Source of the DNA: Alphaproteobacteria bacterium | Lineage (GTDB): Bacteria; Pseudomonadota; Alphaproteobacteria; Rhizobiales; OSC116 | Length of the DNA stretch: 64,000 nt | Reading direction: 5' to 3' | Assembly: GCA_002400495.2 (NCBI GenBank) | Contig: NVQL02000013.1 | Location: 47,696-111,695 of the forward strand | Program-made: the position numbers and the translations under genes | Part shown: positions 1 to 8,756 of the stretch, piece after piece | Position numbering within the stretch: position 1 is the stretch's first letter | Layout of the letters: each line of letters starts with the position of its first letter | Notes under the pieces: model-generated | Told to the model about the DNA's origin: nothing | The model's database searches: none | What the model saw: only the letters and a program-made list of their open reading frames with translations

Positions 1-609
1 ATAAACAGCAATGGAGATTATGCTAACAGGCAGGCTTGATGAATACATCATGGTCAATGAATTATTGGCCAATATCATACGCAAGCTCATGATTAATATA
101 ACAAACCCAAAAACCATCGCCTCGACAAAATTATCTGAATATTGAGTGGGCACATCATCAATCAGCATGAAAAGGGCAGCGCCTGCTATGGTCAGGCCGC
201 AGAAAAATTCGGCGATGGAAAAGCGATCCTCCCACCCTGATGGGCGGCTTTTGGCAGAGTTTATTGCCAAGAATTTTTTACACATCAGTAACAAAATGCC
301 GTGAGAAATATAAACGCTGGCCAACCAAAGCCCGACAAAAACTATGGGAACCGATATGAGCGCGATTATGGCGAATATGGTGCAAATAAACGGCAATGCA
401 GTGGGAATGGAGCGTTGATTTTGGGCATATAAAGCCATTAAATCATGACGAAAATGCACACTGGTGCCTTGAGCAATGGCCATATTCTCACGAGCGGCTT
501 CTAATTGATCGTGATTTTTGTTGCTTTTAGACTCGGCATATGAAGATTCTGCTGACTTTTGCGGTGTGATGTTTACTGGATTTTTATCGTTACTTTTACG
601 CCAAAACAT
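1..609 (-). CDS. Membrane protein, N-terminal part (possibly a sensor histidine kinase), cut by window edge
   Basis: An open frame of 203 codons runs from an ATG at 609 to base 1 without a stop, so only the N-terminal part is present. The translation starts MFWRKSNDKN, has a charged cytoplasmic-looking stretch of about 70 residues, then several hydrophobic segments (about residues 72-105, 135-155 and 165-185). This layout, a basic N-terminus followed by a multi-pass membrane region, resembles the input half of rhizobial membrane-bound sensor kinases, but no kinase domain falls inside the window, so this is only a guess. A weak GCAGGG ribosome site precedes the ATG. It lies 114 bp downstream of rpe on the same strand, across a long AT-rich hairpin. 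Confidence 0.55.
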   Translation of the reverse strand, partial: MFWRKSNDKNPVNITPQKSAESSYAESKSNKNHDQLEAARENMAIAQGTSVHFRHDLMALYAQNQRSIPTALPFICTIFAIIALISVPIVFVGLWLASVYISHGILLLMCKKFLAINSAKSRPSGWEDRFSIAEFFCGLTIAGAALFMLIDDVPTQYSDNFVEAMVFGFVILIMSLRMILANNSLTMMYSSSLPVSIISIAVY

Positions 610-670
610 CTGCAAACCCTGCCACACTAGATACACTTATCAATAAGTCTATAAGATATAGCGGATAGGT

Positions 671-715
671 TAATTTCTGATTGAGAAATTGAATCAAATT
701 CTCTATCAGAAATTA
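671..715. repeat. Near-perfect 17-bp AT-rich inverted repeat (hairpin) downstream of rpe
   Basis: Bases 671-687 pair with 699-715 with one mismatch (682/704), leaving an 11-base loop. It lies in the 114-bp gap between the rpe stop and the next minus-strand gene. No T-tract follows in either direction, so it is not a classic intrinsic terminator. It could be a weak terminator, an mRNA 3'-end stabiliser or a protein-binding site. Confidence 0.6.
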
Positions 716-723
716 GTATTTGG

Positions 724-1374
724 TTAACCACGTAAAGCCGCAATGTTTTCGGCCAATTTTTCATTGCCATCCTTAAACACCGCGCTGCCTGCCACCAAAA
801 CATCAGCACCAGCTTCGATGCAAAGTTTGGCTGTCTCTGCGTTCACGCCGCCATCGACTTCTAGCCGAATGTCACGATCGCCGATCATTTTGCGAATTTG
901 TTTGATTTTTTTGAGTTGAGAATGGATGAATTTTTGCCCGCCAAAACCTGGATTGACGCTCATCACCAAAATGAGATCGATGTCATCAATTACATTGTCT
1001 AAAACCGTGGCTGATGTGGCTGGGTTAAGCACGACGCCAGCTTTTTTGCCAAATGATTTAATCAACTGAATGGTGCGGTGTAAATGATTGCCCGCCTCAG
1101 CATGCACAGCGATGATGTCAGCCCCAGCTTTGGCGAAATCTTCAATATATGGATCGGCGGGTGAAATCATTAAATGTACATCAAATGGTTTGTCAGTATA
1201 GCTTCTGACGCTGGCCATAACCGCCGCGCCAAATGATATATTGGGCACAAAATGGCCATCCATCACGTCAATATGCATCCAATCGGCACCTGCGGCATCT
1301 AAAGCCTTGATGTCACGGCCGAGATTGGCAAAATCGGCTGATAGGATGGAAGGAGCGATGAGGACTTTTGACAT
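724..1374 (-). CDS. rpe: Ribulose-phosphate 3-epimerase
   Basis: Interconverts D-ribulose 5-phosphate and D-xylulose 5-phosphate in the pentose phosphate pathway and Calvin-type sugar shuffling, in the cytosol. The 216-residue protein is the usual family length and is a full TIM barrel: it opens with the [13 protein letters not shown] strand, has the metal-site [12 protein letters not shown] segment near residues 34-45, HLMI near 67, [12 protein letters not shown] near 138-149 and VDGGVN near 174. The metal-binding His and Asp residues in HID, MDGH, HLM and VDGG are all present. The gene appears to be transcribed alone or with the truncated membrane gene downstream. Confidence 0.96.
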   Translation of the reverse strand: MSKVLIAPSILSADFANLGRDIKALDAAGADWMHIDVMDGHFVPNISFGAAVMASVRSYTDKPFDVHLMISPADPYIEDFAKAGADIIAVHAEAGNHLHRTIQLIKSFGKKAGVVLNPATSATVLDNVIDDIDLILVMSVNPGFGGQKFIHSQLKKIKQIRKMIGDRDIRLEVDGGVNAETAKLCIEAGADVLVAGSAVFKDGNEKLAENIAALRG

Positions 1375-1439
1375 AAGATGACCCGTCTAAAATGATGGTT
1401 TGTTAGGCTGAGTTAAACCATTTATCAATGCTTTTCAAT

Positions 1440-1472
1440 AAAAAAAGCCTAACTTGGTAAAGTTAGGCTTTT
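1440..1472 (-). terminator. Intrinsic terminator of the ycnI-like gene
   Basis: An 11-bp perfect stem (1445-1455 with 1460-1470) closes a GGTA loop. On the minus strand the stem is followed by a run of T residues (1440-1446). It sits directly after the minus-strand gene ending at 1502. The shorter T run on the plus strand makes it mainly a minus-strand terminator. Confidence 0.88.
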
Positions 1473-1501
1473 CCATGAGCTGAGGATAAAGCTCAATTTT
1501 G

Positions 1502-2047
1502 TTAGTTCATTACATGTCCTGCATGCATGTCGGATTGGTGGGTATCCAAATAAGGTGACGGTTTGTCTAATGCGCTGCGCTCTTCAGGTGTGGTAAATTC
1601 GCCATCCCATGCGCTTTTGCCTTCAGTGCAAATTTGCGTGGTTTTAAAGAATAAGCGGCCTGCATCGGCAGGTAATTTTAGGTTTAGGCCAAAATCTTTA
1701 TACTGCTCATTTGGCAAATTGCCGCCTGACCAAGTGATGGTATCGATGATTTCGGTGAGCGGCTTACCATGATATTCAACTGGTTTGTCGAGCTGTTTTT
1801 TGACGATGTCAATTTTCCAACCCGCTAAATTTTCTGGTTTTACTGACAATATACCGTCTGGAATGGTGACGATGACGGAAGTGGTAGCAAATTCACCGCA
1901 ACCATGTGGTATGCGGATTTTGCCATTAAAATAGCTGCCTGCAACGGCGGTATTGGGGTTAAGGGTGACATGGGCTGAGGCTTGAAAAGCTGACAGGCTG
2001 ACCGCGACGATTGAAACAGTGGTGATGATTTTTAGAATATGACGCAT
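1502..2047 (-). CDS. YcnI-like DUF1775 copper-handling protein, exported
   Basis: A secreted or periplasmic DUF1775 (YcnI) protein. The family binds copper through a histidine that becomes residue 1 after signal peptide cleavage, with a conserved Trp and Glu nearby. Here the start was set at the ATG at 2047 because an AGGAG ribosome site lies 5-9 bases upstream; the resulting signal peptide ends ...SAFQASA, followed at once by HVTLNP, so the mature N-terminus would be His. Trp residues follow in LAGWKID and TWSGGNLP. The C-terminus carries a His/Met-rich tail (HQSDMHAGHVMN) that could bind metal. It follows a DUF2946 gene on the same strand with a 61-bp gap, a pairing common in copper clusters. 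Confidence 0.85.
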   Translation of the reverse strand: MRHILKIITTVSIVAVSLSAFQASAHVTLNPNTAVAGSYFNGKIRIPHGCGEFATTSVIVTIPDGILSVKPENLAGWKIDIVKKQLDKPVEYHGKPLTEIIDTITWSGGNLPNEQYKDFGLNLKLPADAGRLFFKTTQICTEGKSAWDGEFTTPEERSALDKPSPYLDTHQSDMHAGHVMN

Positions 2048-2108
2048 AATGCGCTCCTTTGACAATCTGCTTAAGCAGATAATTACTATTTAAAATGATG
2101 AGATAATT

Positions 2109-2522
2109 TTAAATATAAGGAGGCGCACGGACGGGAGGGAGGTTGGCTGAAAGCTCCAAAATTGAAGTTTGGTTGACGGCAATTTGAATGTGAGCGTGTA
2201 ATTTAGCGGGCAGATATGCGGCGCCAAAATTTGGCAGGGCAGCGCTATCGCTCAGAATGCAATTGTCGCAATGCACAATATTGTTGGGCAGATTTTGCGG
2301 CAGGTCATCAAGATCAACAATGGTGACCGTGCCGTCTTCATCAATTCTGACATATTTAATCTCAAAGCCTGAGCAGATGGCAATGATGCCATCGGTGGCG
2401 GATAATTGATTTAATTTTGAAATATTGGCGGCCGCAAAACTCGGCATAATGATTTGCAACAGCAGCATGATTATTGCCACCGTTGAGACCTTATGACTTA
2501 GTTTTTTTAAATATTTCATCAT
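2109..2522 (-). CDS. DUF2946 family protein, putative copper-associated
   Basis: 137 residues with one N-terminal hydrophobic segment (about residues 12-33) that may be a signal peptide or anchor, followed by an extracytoplasmic domain. The motif HCDNCILSD and the C-terminal PPVRAPP end match DUF2946 proteins, which often occur with copper-tolerance genes; the CxxC and the preceding His could bind metal. The upstream TTG codon was not used as start because ATG at 2522 has an AAGGTAA ribosome site at proper spacing. It precedes the YcnI-like gene and is probably co-transcribed with it. The exact biochemical role of DUF2946 is unknown. Confidence 0.72.
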   Translation of the reverse strand: MMKYLKKLSHKVSTVAIIMLLLQIIMPSFAAANISKLNQLSATDGIIAICSGFEIKYVRIDEDGTVTIVDLDDLPQNLPNNIVHCDNCILSDSAALPNFGAAYLPAKLHAHIQIAVNQTSILELSANLPPVRAPPYI

Positions 2523-2675
2523 GGCTGTTACCTTAGCCAAGACTAGAATTTAAAACATGTGACAAACTGTCTCGTTATTTATTTTTACAGATTTATGAAA
2601 GGTTTCATTATATTGACCTTTAAATTTTGGGCTTAAGATCATATATTGGAGATAACATAATTTTAGGTAGGCAAT

Positions 2676-2969
2676 ATGAACGCGACAATCACCGTAATTT
2701 CCATTTATCTTTTCATGAGTCTGGTTTGTTTCATTCTGTTTTTTATTGATAAAAAACGCTCTACGGCCGGTGGTTGGCGGATAAAAGAATATCATTTGCA
2801 TTTGGTCGAATTGCTGGGCGGTTGGCCCGGTGCGTTGCTGGGGCAAAAATTCATTCGGCATAAAACCAAAAAAACCCGTTATAAAATTGTGCTTTGGCTG
2901 ATTATTTTAGTCCATGGCTTATTGTGGGGTTATTTTATTTATGGATTGTCGACTAAATTTTGGTGGTAG
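2676..2969 (+). CDS. DUF1294 family small membrane protein
   Basis: 97 residues with hydrophobic segments near 5-25 and 70-92. Between them lies the family signature: FIDKKRSTAGGWRI followed by LHLVELLGGWPGALLGQK and FRHKTKK-like residues. DUF1294 proteins are small inner-membrane proteins of unknown function, sometimes fused to cold-shock domains; no such fusion is present here. The gene is divergent from the DUF2946 gene and converges with glnE, whose stop codon begins on the very next base. Confidence 0.85.
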   Translation: MNATITVISIYLFMSLVCFILFFIDKKRSTAGGWRIKEYHLHLVELLGGWPGALLGQKFIRHKTKKTRYKIVLWLIILVHGLLWGYFIYGLSTKFWW

Positions 2970-5912
2970 TTAATATTCGCCTATCAGATGGCTGAATAAA
3001 GCCAGCATTTTGGTTTGGTTTTCGCGTAATGTCTGCTCAAGATATCTAATGTCAGGGCTGTTGGTGATGGCCAACAACAAACGCTCCAAACCATCGGGTA
3101 TATTATCAGCTTTAAAATCACCATCTATGGTGACGCGGATGATTTGCGAAACCTCTGAATATAATTTTAGCGCGATTGACAGGGTTTCATAGGCCTCGGC
3201 ATCGATCAATTTATGCTGATGCATCATATTTAACGAACGGCTCGAATTGATTTGTAATATATCGGGATGTTGATGCGCATGGATGAGGCTTAAATATTGA
3301 ATGATGAATTCAATGTCAATCAGCCCGCCTTTTATGGTTTTGGTGTTCCAAATATTATCGGTGTTTTTCTCAACATCAATGCGTTTGCGCATTTCGAGCA
3401 CTTCGGCTTTGATTTTTTGGGCATCGCGTTGTTGTTGCAAAACATCATTTATGGTTGCCGTGACTTTTTTGGTTAAATTAGCATCACCAGCCACCACCCG
3501 TGCGCGGGTTAATGCCTGATGCTCCCACACCCAAGCTGAGTTTTGCTGATAGTTTTTAAAACCTTCAAAGCGGGTGGCAACAGGGCCTTTGCGGCCTGAC
3601 GGGCGCAGGCGCATATCGACCTCGAACAGGGCCCCTTCAGCTGTTGGTACGGTGAGTGCCGAGATAAGGCTCTGGGTGAGTTTGGTGTACCACATGGCCG
3701 AATTGAGTGATTTTTTGCCATCAGAGACTATGTCATCTTTGCCGACATCATAAATCACAATTAGGTCTAAATCTGAAGTGCAAGTCAGCTCTTGTGAGCC
3801 TAATTTGCCCATGCCTAATATGACAATTTGGCCTTTTAGTTTGCCGAAGCGCCGTTCTATTTCCTGTGTCGCAACATCCAACATGGTTTCGATTAGGCTG
3901 TCGGCTAAATTGGCATAGGCCATGGCGATTTCACTACCGCTGGTGATTTGTGAAATTTGATGCACGCCGATTTGAAACTGTGCTTCTTGGCCAAAAATTC
4001 TGGCTCTGTCTAGTCTTTCTTCGTAAATTTCAGCGCCTTGCATGGCCTTAACAAGTCCTGCTTGATAGGCTGATTTTGATGGTAAATCTTGCATGAAATC
4101 GGGGTTAATGACCGCGTCAAATAACGGGCTTTTATTGGACAATTGAGTGGCCAATTTGGGGGCGGTGATGAGAATGTTGACGAATAAGTTGAACAAATAG
4201 GTGTTGTTGATGAATAAAGAAAATAACTGCACACCTGCTGGCAAGCCCATTAAGAAGCGATCAAAAGCCAGAATTGCGTTATCGGGGTGATAGGCTTTGG
4301 ATAATTCTTGCAAAATGGTGGGTACCATTTCGGTCACCAAGGAACGGGTGCGGGCGGTTCGCATGCAGCGGTAGCGGCCAAAATGCCATTGACGGACAAT
4401 TTCTGAAGTGCGCTCTGGGTGTTCATAGCCCATGGCGGATAGTGTGGCTAAAGTCGCCTCATCATGCTCACTGCCAGTGAAAACTAAATTGCCCATTTCG
4501 GCATTTAGCTCGGCTGCGTGTTCGAACAATGCCGCATAATGTTCTTGTACTTTATTTAAATGCCATAGCATTTGTTGGCGGAAGGTTTTTAGGTTTTCAC
4601 AGCCACAAAAACGGGCAAAATTTTCGAGCTTTTCAATGTCGGATGGCAAGGTTTGGGTCTGCTCGTCATTCATCATTTGAATGCGGTGTTCGATGTTGCG
4701 CAAATAAATATAGCATTTCTGCATATCTGCAGCCACTTCGGGCAATATCCATTGGGTTTTTGCAAGGCGATTGAGCATTTCTAAAGTGCCTGAATGGCGC
4801 AATTCGACTTGTCGTCCGCCTGCTATAAGCTGCTGAGTTTGTACAAAAAATTCTATTTCTCTGATGCCGCCGCGGCCTAATTTAATGTTATGACCATCGA
4901 CCTTAATTTCGCCATGGCCTTTGTGAACATGAATTTGGCGCTTCATGGCGTGGACATCACGTATGGTGGCAAAGTCTAGATATTTGCGCCAAATGAAAGG
5001 CAGCAATTGCTTCATGAAATCTTGCCCGAGCGTTTGATCGCCTGCACAAATGCGCGCCTTAATCATTGCGGCACGCTCCCAATTTTGGCCGATTGATTCA
5101 TAATAGCCTAAAGCAGCTTGATAGCTCATGGCAATTTGAGTGGCGCCGGGGTCTGGCCGCAGGCGTAAATCCACGCGAAATACATAACCAAATTCATTGC
5201 GCTCTTGGATTAAATGCACCAGTTTTTTGGTGAGGCGTATGGCGAATTTGTAGGGGTCTTTGCCATTGGCTACCTTAAAATTTTCGGGGTCAAAAAATAC
5301 GATTAAATCAATGTCGGAAGAGTAATTTAACTCATAGGCGCCGTGCTTGCCCATGGCAATGACAAATAGGCCACAATTTTTACTGACGCTGTGAATGTCA
5401 TCGCTTTCAAATTGACCTGATTTAACGGCTTGTTTGAGTAGATAACTCAGCGCAATTTCTATCGATAGATCGGCAAATTTGCTCAAGGCATCGGTCACTT
5501 GGGCTTGTGTCCATAAGCCTGCCAAATCCCAAATCGCCAAGCATAATGCGACTTTTAGCTTGGCAATGCGCAGGCATTTCATAATTTCATACTCATCGCT
5601 CGCCTCGTTGGCTTGGGCGATGAAATCGGCAATTAATTTGGTATATAGATCGCTGGGGTTGCGAGTAAAACTATCCAAGGCAAAGGCTGGATATTTACGA
5701 ATGATGCCCGTTAAATAGGGCGATGAAGCTAAGATGATATTGAGCAAAGGGCGTAATTTGCCCTGTTGCTTCAGAAACTCATATTCAAGCTGATGGGCAT
5801 CGAATATTTGCGCTAAATCTTCATAAAGAATATCGACTTGCTGTTGATCAGCGGGGCTTAAATGATATGTCACCTGTTTCATATTCACCTGTTCATTGAT
5901 CGGCTGATTCAT
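2970..5912 (-). CDS. glnE: Bifunctional glutamine synthetase adenylyltransferase/deadenylyltransferase
   Basis: Adds and removes AMP on glutamine synthetase according to nitrogen status signalled by PII proteins. The 980-residue length matches alphaproteobacterial GlnE. Two nucleotidyltransferase domains are visible: one with GKHGAYELNYSSDIDLIVFF near residues 190-210 (deadenylylase half) and one with GMGKLGSQELTCTSDLDLIV near 700-720 (adenylylase half). GRGGIREIEFFVQ and KGGLIDIEFIIQ are the matching downstream motifs. The start overlaps ccmH by 20 bp; an internal ATG at 5882 with an AGGTG site is an alternative. It is the last gene of a ccmI-ccmE-ccmF-ccmH-glnE string, so it may be read with cytochrome c maturation genes. 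Confidence 0.96.
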   Translation of the reverse strand: MNQPINEQVNMKQVTYHLSPADQQQVDILYEDLAQIFDAHQLEYEFLKQQGKLRPLLNIILASSPYLTGIIRKYPAFALDSFTRNPSDLYTKLIADFIAQANEASDEYEIMKCLRIAKLKVALCLAIWDLAGLWTQAQVTDALSKFADLSIEIALSYLLKQAVKSGQFESDDIHSVSKNCGLFVIAMGKHGAYELNYSSDIDLIVFFDPENFKVANGKDPYKFAIRLTKKLVHLIQERNEFGYVFRVDLRLRPDPGATQIAMSYQAALGYYESIGQNWERAAMIKARICAGDQTLGQDFMKQLLPFIWRKYLDFATIRDVHAMKRQIHVHKGHGEIKVDGHNIKLGRGGIREIEFFVQTQQLIAGGRQVELRHSGTLEMLNRLAKTQWILPEVAADMQKCYIYLRNIEHRIQMMNDEQTQTLPSDIEKLENFARFCGCENLKTFRQQMLWHLNKVQEHYAALFEHAAELNAEMGNLVFTGSEHDEATLATLSAMGYEHPERTSEIVRQWHFGRYRCMRTARTRSLVTEMVPTILQELSKAYHPDNAILAFDRFLMGLPAGVQLFSLFINNTYLFNLFVNILITAPKLATQLSNKSPLFDAVINPDFMQDLPSKSAYQAGLVKAMQGAEIYEERLDRARIFGQEAQFQIGVHQISQITSGSEIAMAYANLADSLIETMLDVATQEIERRFGKLKGQIVILGMGKLGSQELTCTSDLDLIVIYDVGKDDIVSDGKKSLNSAMWYTKLTQSLISALTVPTAEGALFEVDMRLRPSGRKGPVATRFEGFKNYQQNSAWVWEHQALTRARVVAGDANLTKKVTATINDVLQQQRDAQKIKAEVLEMRKRIDVEKNTDNIWNTKTIKGGLIDIEFIIQYLSLIHAHQHPDILQINSSRSLNMMHQHKLIDAEAYETLSIALKLYSEVSQIIRVTIDGDFKADNIPDGLERLLLAITNSPDIRYLEQTLRENQTKMLALFSHLIGEY

Positions 5913-6315
5913 CCTTTTGGGTTTTATTCATATTCCTAAAATAGATGTAAGCCGACAGAAAAGCCAGCGCTAAAAATATAACCGGCGTGAGCCATAAAAA
6001 TGAATTTTGACCCGAGAATAAAGGCTTGAGCAATACAAATTCACCGTAGCGATCGACCAAGAATTGTTTAATCTCAAGGTCGGTTTTGCCTTGTAGAATT
6101 TGCTCACGAACCAATATTTTAAGATCAATCGCTAGATCGGCATCGGATGATTCAATCGATTGATTTTGGCAGACCAGACAGCGTAATTCTAACGACAAAT
6201 CTTTTGCCCGTTGTTCGAGCGTTACATCTTGCAAGGGCACAACTTTTAACGCGGCTTGCGCTTGGTGAAAGCTAAAAATGCTGATGATACAGAGGATGAC
6301 GAGGCGTTTAAACAT
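5893..6315 (-). CDS. ccmH: Cytochrome c maturation protein CcmH (CycL)
   Basis: Membrane-anchored thioredoxin-like reductant of apocytochrome c CxxCH motifs before haem attachment. An N-terminal signal or anchor (residues 1-21) precedes the helical domain with the redox pair in LRCLVCQNQSI (Cys46 and Cys49), then VDRYGEFVLLKP and a C-terminal membrane helix near 103-125, giving the standard 140-residue short CcmH. It overlaps ccmF by 8 bp and glnE by 20 bp, showing tight operon packing. Confidence 0.95.
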   Translation of the reverse strand: MFKRLVILCIISIFSFHQAQAALKVVPLQDVTLEQRAKDLSLELRCLVCQNQSIESSDADLAIDLKILVREQILQGKTDLEIKQFLVDRYGEFVLLKPLFSGQNSFLWLTPVIFLALAFLSAYIYFRNMNKTQKDESADQ

Positions 6316-8290
6316 GCTGTGCCTGTTGCTTTAGTGCGGCGCGGTTAACTTTGCGCCCGCGCCTATCGGTTAGTGATAAAAACCCGCCGAGCATCATTAA
6401 TAATGGCCCCAACCAGATGAATAAAACCAGCGGGTTATAATAGGCGCGCAATTGCACTTTGTTGTTTTCGCCCAAAACACCGAAAGCAATATAGATTTGG
6501 CCAAAATAATGATTGTAGAGGCCAACCTCGGTGGTTGGTGAACTGCGCTTTAAATAGCGGCGTTTGGCGGTGGCGAGATTGCCTAAATTCACGCCATCTT
6601 TGCTTAAGGTGAAATTGCCGACAATCTCGTTATAATTGCTGGCGGTTTGGTTTTGCACATTGTCGAATTCTAGCTCAAAACCTGCAATTGACATTTTGTC
6701 GCCAACCGTCATCTCCTGAATATTCTGCACGCGCCAAGCGCTCATGGCGGCTAGTCCAAGCACCAAAACACCAACGCCCATATGCGCCAACATGACGGCG
6801 AATTTGGCGCGTCTTAAATTAAACAAACGACGCAGAGCCAAATGCCACTCTATCTGGCCAAAACGGGCTGAATATAGGATTTCCCATACAGCGCCAAATA
6901 CCAGCCACACGCCTAGTAAAACTGCTGCCCAAGCGAGAATATCGCGATGACCAGTTAAATATAAGAACATCAACATGGTGGCAAAAGCTAGTAAAAACAC
7001 CCAAATAAGCTTTTTCATCGCAACCAGAAAATCAGCCTTTTTCCATGGCAACATGTTACCAATTGGCAGCAGGATGAGCAAAGGTACTGCTAAAGGGATA
7101 AAAGTTTGATTGAAAAATGGCGCGCCGACCGATAATTTACTGGCGCCAATGGCATCGATGAATAATGGGTATAATGTGCCGACAAATACCGTGACCAGCA
7201 TAACTGATAGAATGAGGTTATTGAGCAGTAAAGCGCCCTCGCGGCTGATCGGCGCGAATACGCCACGTTGTTTTATGTGGCCGCTTTTAAACGCGTAAAG
7301 GCTAAGCCCACCTGCCATGAAGTAGAATAATATGGCCAAAATGACAGTGCCACGTTCGGGATCAACCGCAAAAGCATGAACCGAAGTTAAAATGCCCGAA
7401 CGGACTAGAAATGTGCCCAAAAGGCTCAGGCCAAAAGCCACGATGGCCAGCAGGATAGTCCAACTGCCAAGTGCGCCGCGTTTTTCCATCACGATGGCGC
7501 TGTGCAGTAAAGCTGTGGTCGCAAGCCACGGCATTAATGATGCGTTTTCAACAGGATCCCAGAACCAAAAGCCGCCCCAGCCTAGCTCATAATATGCCCA
7601 ATATGAACCGAGCGCGATGCCGCCTGTGAGGCAAGCCCATGCAAATAATGTCCATGGCCGCACCCATTTTGCCCATTCTTCATCGGCCTTTTCGGTCAAC
7701 AAAGCGGCAATCGCGAAGGAAAAAGGAATGGAAAGGCCGACATAGCCCAAATATAGTAATGGAGGATGCACCGCCAACGCCCAATCTTGCAACAGTGGAT
7801 TGAGATTATTGCCTTCGATGGGCACAATATTCAAGCGCTCAAACGGGTTTGAAGTGAAGATGATGAAACCCAAAATAGCAACCGCCAGCATGGCTTGAAT
7901 GGCCAGCGTGGTACTTAAAAACTTAATGTCTAGCTTGCCACCAAATAGCGACAAGCATGCGCCAAGCAAGCTGATGATGAGCGAGAATAGAAGGATTGAG
8001 CCTTCGTGATTGCCCCAAGTGGCTGCTAGTTTATAGAATAAAGGTTTTTGGCTGTGCGAATGCTCGACGATGATTTTTAAGGAAAAATCGGAACTGGCGA
8101 AAAGTAATAATAAAATGACAAAGCTCAGCGCCAACAAGATGGCTTGTAGCACGGCAGCACGGTTGGTGATGGCGCCGAGCATATTATGTTTATCGGCATG
8201 CTGCATAAGCGGTAACAAGCCGATGACCATCTGAAATAACGCGATGGCAAAGCTTAAAATGAGCGCAAATTGTCCAAACTCAGCCAACAT
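6308..8290 (-). CDS. ccmF: Cytochrome c haem lyase subunit CcmF (CycK)
   Basis: Large inner-membrane subunit of the haem lyase that takes haem from holo-CcmE and attaches it to apocytochromes. About 14 hydrophobic segments are present, with the tryptophan-rich WGGFWFWDPVENASLMPWL motif near residue 235 and conserved histidines such as HPPLLYLGYVG. The start at ATG 8290 gives MLAEFGQFALIL, matching the family N-terminus; an upstream in-frame GTG at 8299 would overlap ccmE. The length of 660 residues is normal. It sits directly after ccmE and overlaps ccmH. Confidence 0.95.
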   Translation of the reverse strand: MLAEFGQFALILSFAIALFQMVIGLLPLMQHADKHNMLGAITNRAAVLQAILLALSFVILLLLFASSDFSLKIIVEHSHSQKPLFYKLAATWGNHEGSILLFSLIISLLGACLSLFGGKLDIKFLSTTLAIQAMLAVAILGFIIFTSNPFERLNIVPIEGNNLNPLLQDWALAVHPPLLYLGYVGLSIPFSFAIAALLTEKADEEWAKWVRPWTLFAWACLTGGIALGSYWAYYELGWGGFWFWDPVENASLMPWLATTALLHSAIVMEKRGALGSWTILLAIVAFGLSLLGTFLVRSGILTSVHAFAVDPERGTVILAILFYFMAGGLSLYAFKSGHIKQRGVFAPISREGALLLNNLILSVMLVTVFVGTLYPLFIDAIGASKLSVGAPFFNQTFIPLAVPLLILLPIGNMLPWKKADFLVAMKKLIWVFLLAFATMLMFLYLTGHRDILAWAAVLLGVWLVFGAVWEILYSARFGQIEWHLALRRLFNLRRAKFAVMLAHMGVGVLVLGLAAMSAWRVQNIQEMTVGDKMSIAGFELEFDNVQNQTASNYNEIVGNFTLSKDGVNLGNLATAKRRYLKRSSPTTEVGLYNHYFGQIYIAFGVLGENNKVQLRAYYNPLVLFIWLGPLLMMLGGFLSLTDRRGRKVNRAALKQQAQHV

Positions 8291-8291
8291 A

Positions 8292-8756
8292 TTATTCACT
8301 TACTTTCTGAACTTCGGCCTTGGTGTCGCCCTCTTGCCAATGGCCTTGGGCTTTTAGGCTGTCAGCAACTTCTTTGGGCATATAATTTTCATCATGTTTG
8401 GCCAGCAAGCTATCGGCAAGAAAAATCTTATCTTGGCTTAAATAGCCTTCTAAAACCACACCCTGCCCCTCTTTAAACAGGTCTGGCACGACGCCTTCAT
8501 ATTCGACCTTCAATTCAGACTGGTTGTCGGTGATGTCAAATTTCAGCAATGAGCCTTGATGCTTGACACTATTGTCCATTACCAAGCCGCCAATGCGTGA
8601 TCTTTTTTGACTGTCGGTTTTTTCAGTTAAAATTTCAGTAGGGGTTTTGAAGAAAGATATGCCATCTTCCATAGCTGTGAGAATCAAACCTGTTGCCAAG
8701 CCAAGCAATGCCAAGCCAACAATGATAAAGGTGAATCTTTGCTGTTTTCGGGTCAT
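8292..8756 (-). CDS. ccmE: Periplasmic haem chaperone CcmE (CycJ)
   Basis: Binds haem covalently and hands it to the CcmF/H lyase. The 154-residue protein has the N-terminal anchor (residues 7-29), the OB-fold core with RIGGLVMDNSV and KFDITDN, and the haem site in LLAKHDENYMPKEV, where His121 is the covalent haem ligand and Tyr125 an axial ligand. The gene overlaps ccmI by an ATGA junction. All key residues are present. Confidence 0.96.
   Translation of the reverse strand: MTRKQQRFTFIIVGLALLGLATGLILTAMEDGISFFKTPTEILTEKTDSQKRSRIGGLVMDNSVKHQGSLLKFDITDNQSELKVEYEGVVPDLFKEGQGVVLEGYLSQDKIFLADSLLAKHDENYMPKEVADSLKAQGHWQEGDTKAEVQKVSE

Noticed and set aside
2550..2861. Minus-strand frame of 103 codons overlapping the DUF1294 gene
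   Set aside because: Antisense to a recognised gene and lacking any protein features.
8292..8299. GTG at 8299 as ccmF start
   Set aside because: ATG 8290 gives the conserved family N-terminus MLAEFGQFALIL; the GTG adds residues not seen in CcmF.
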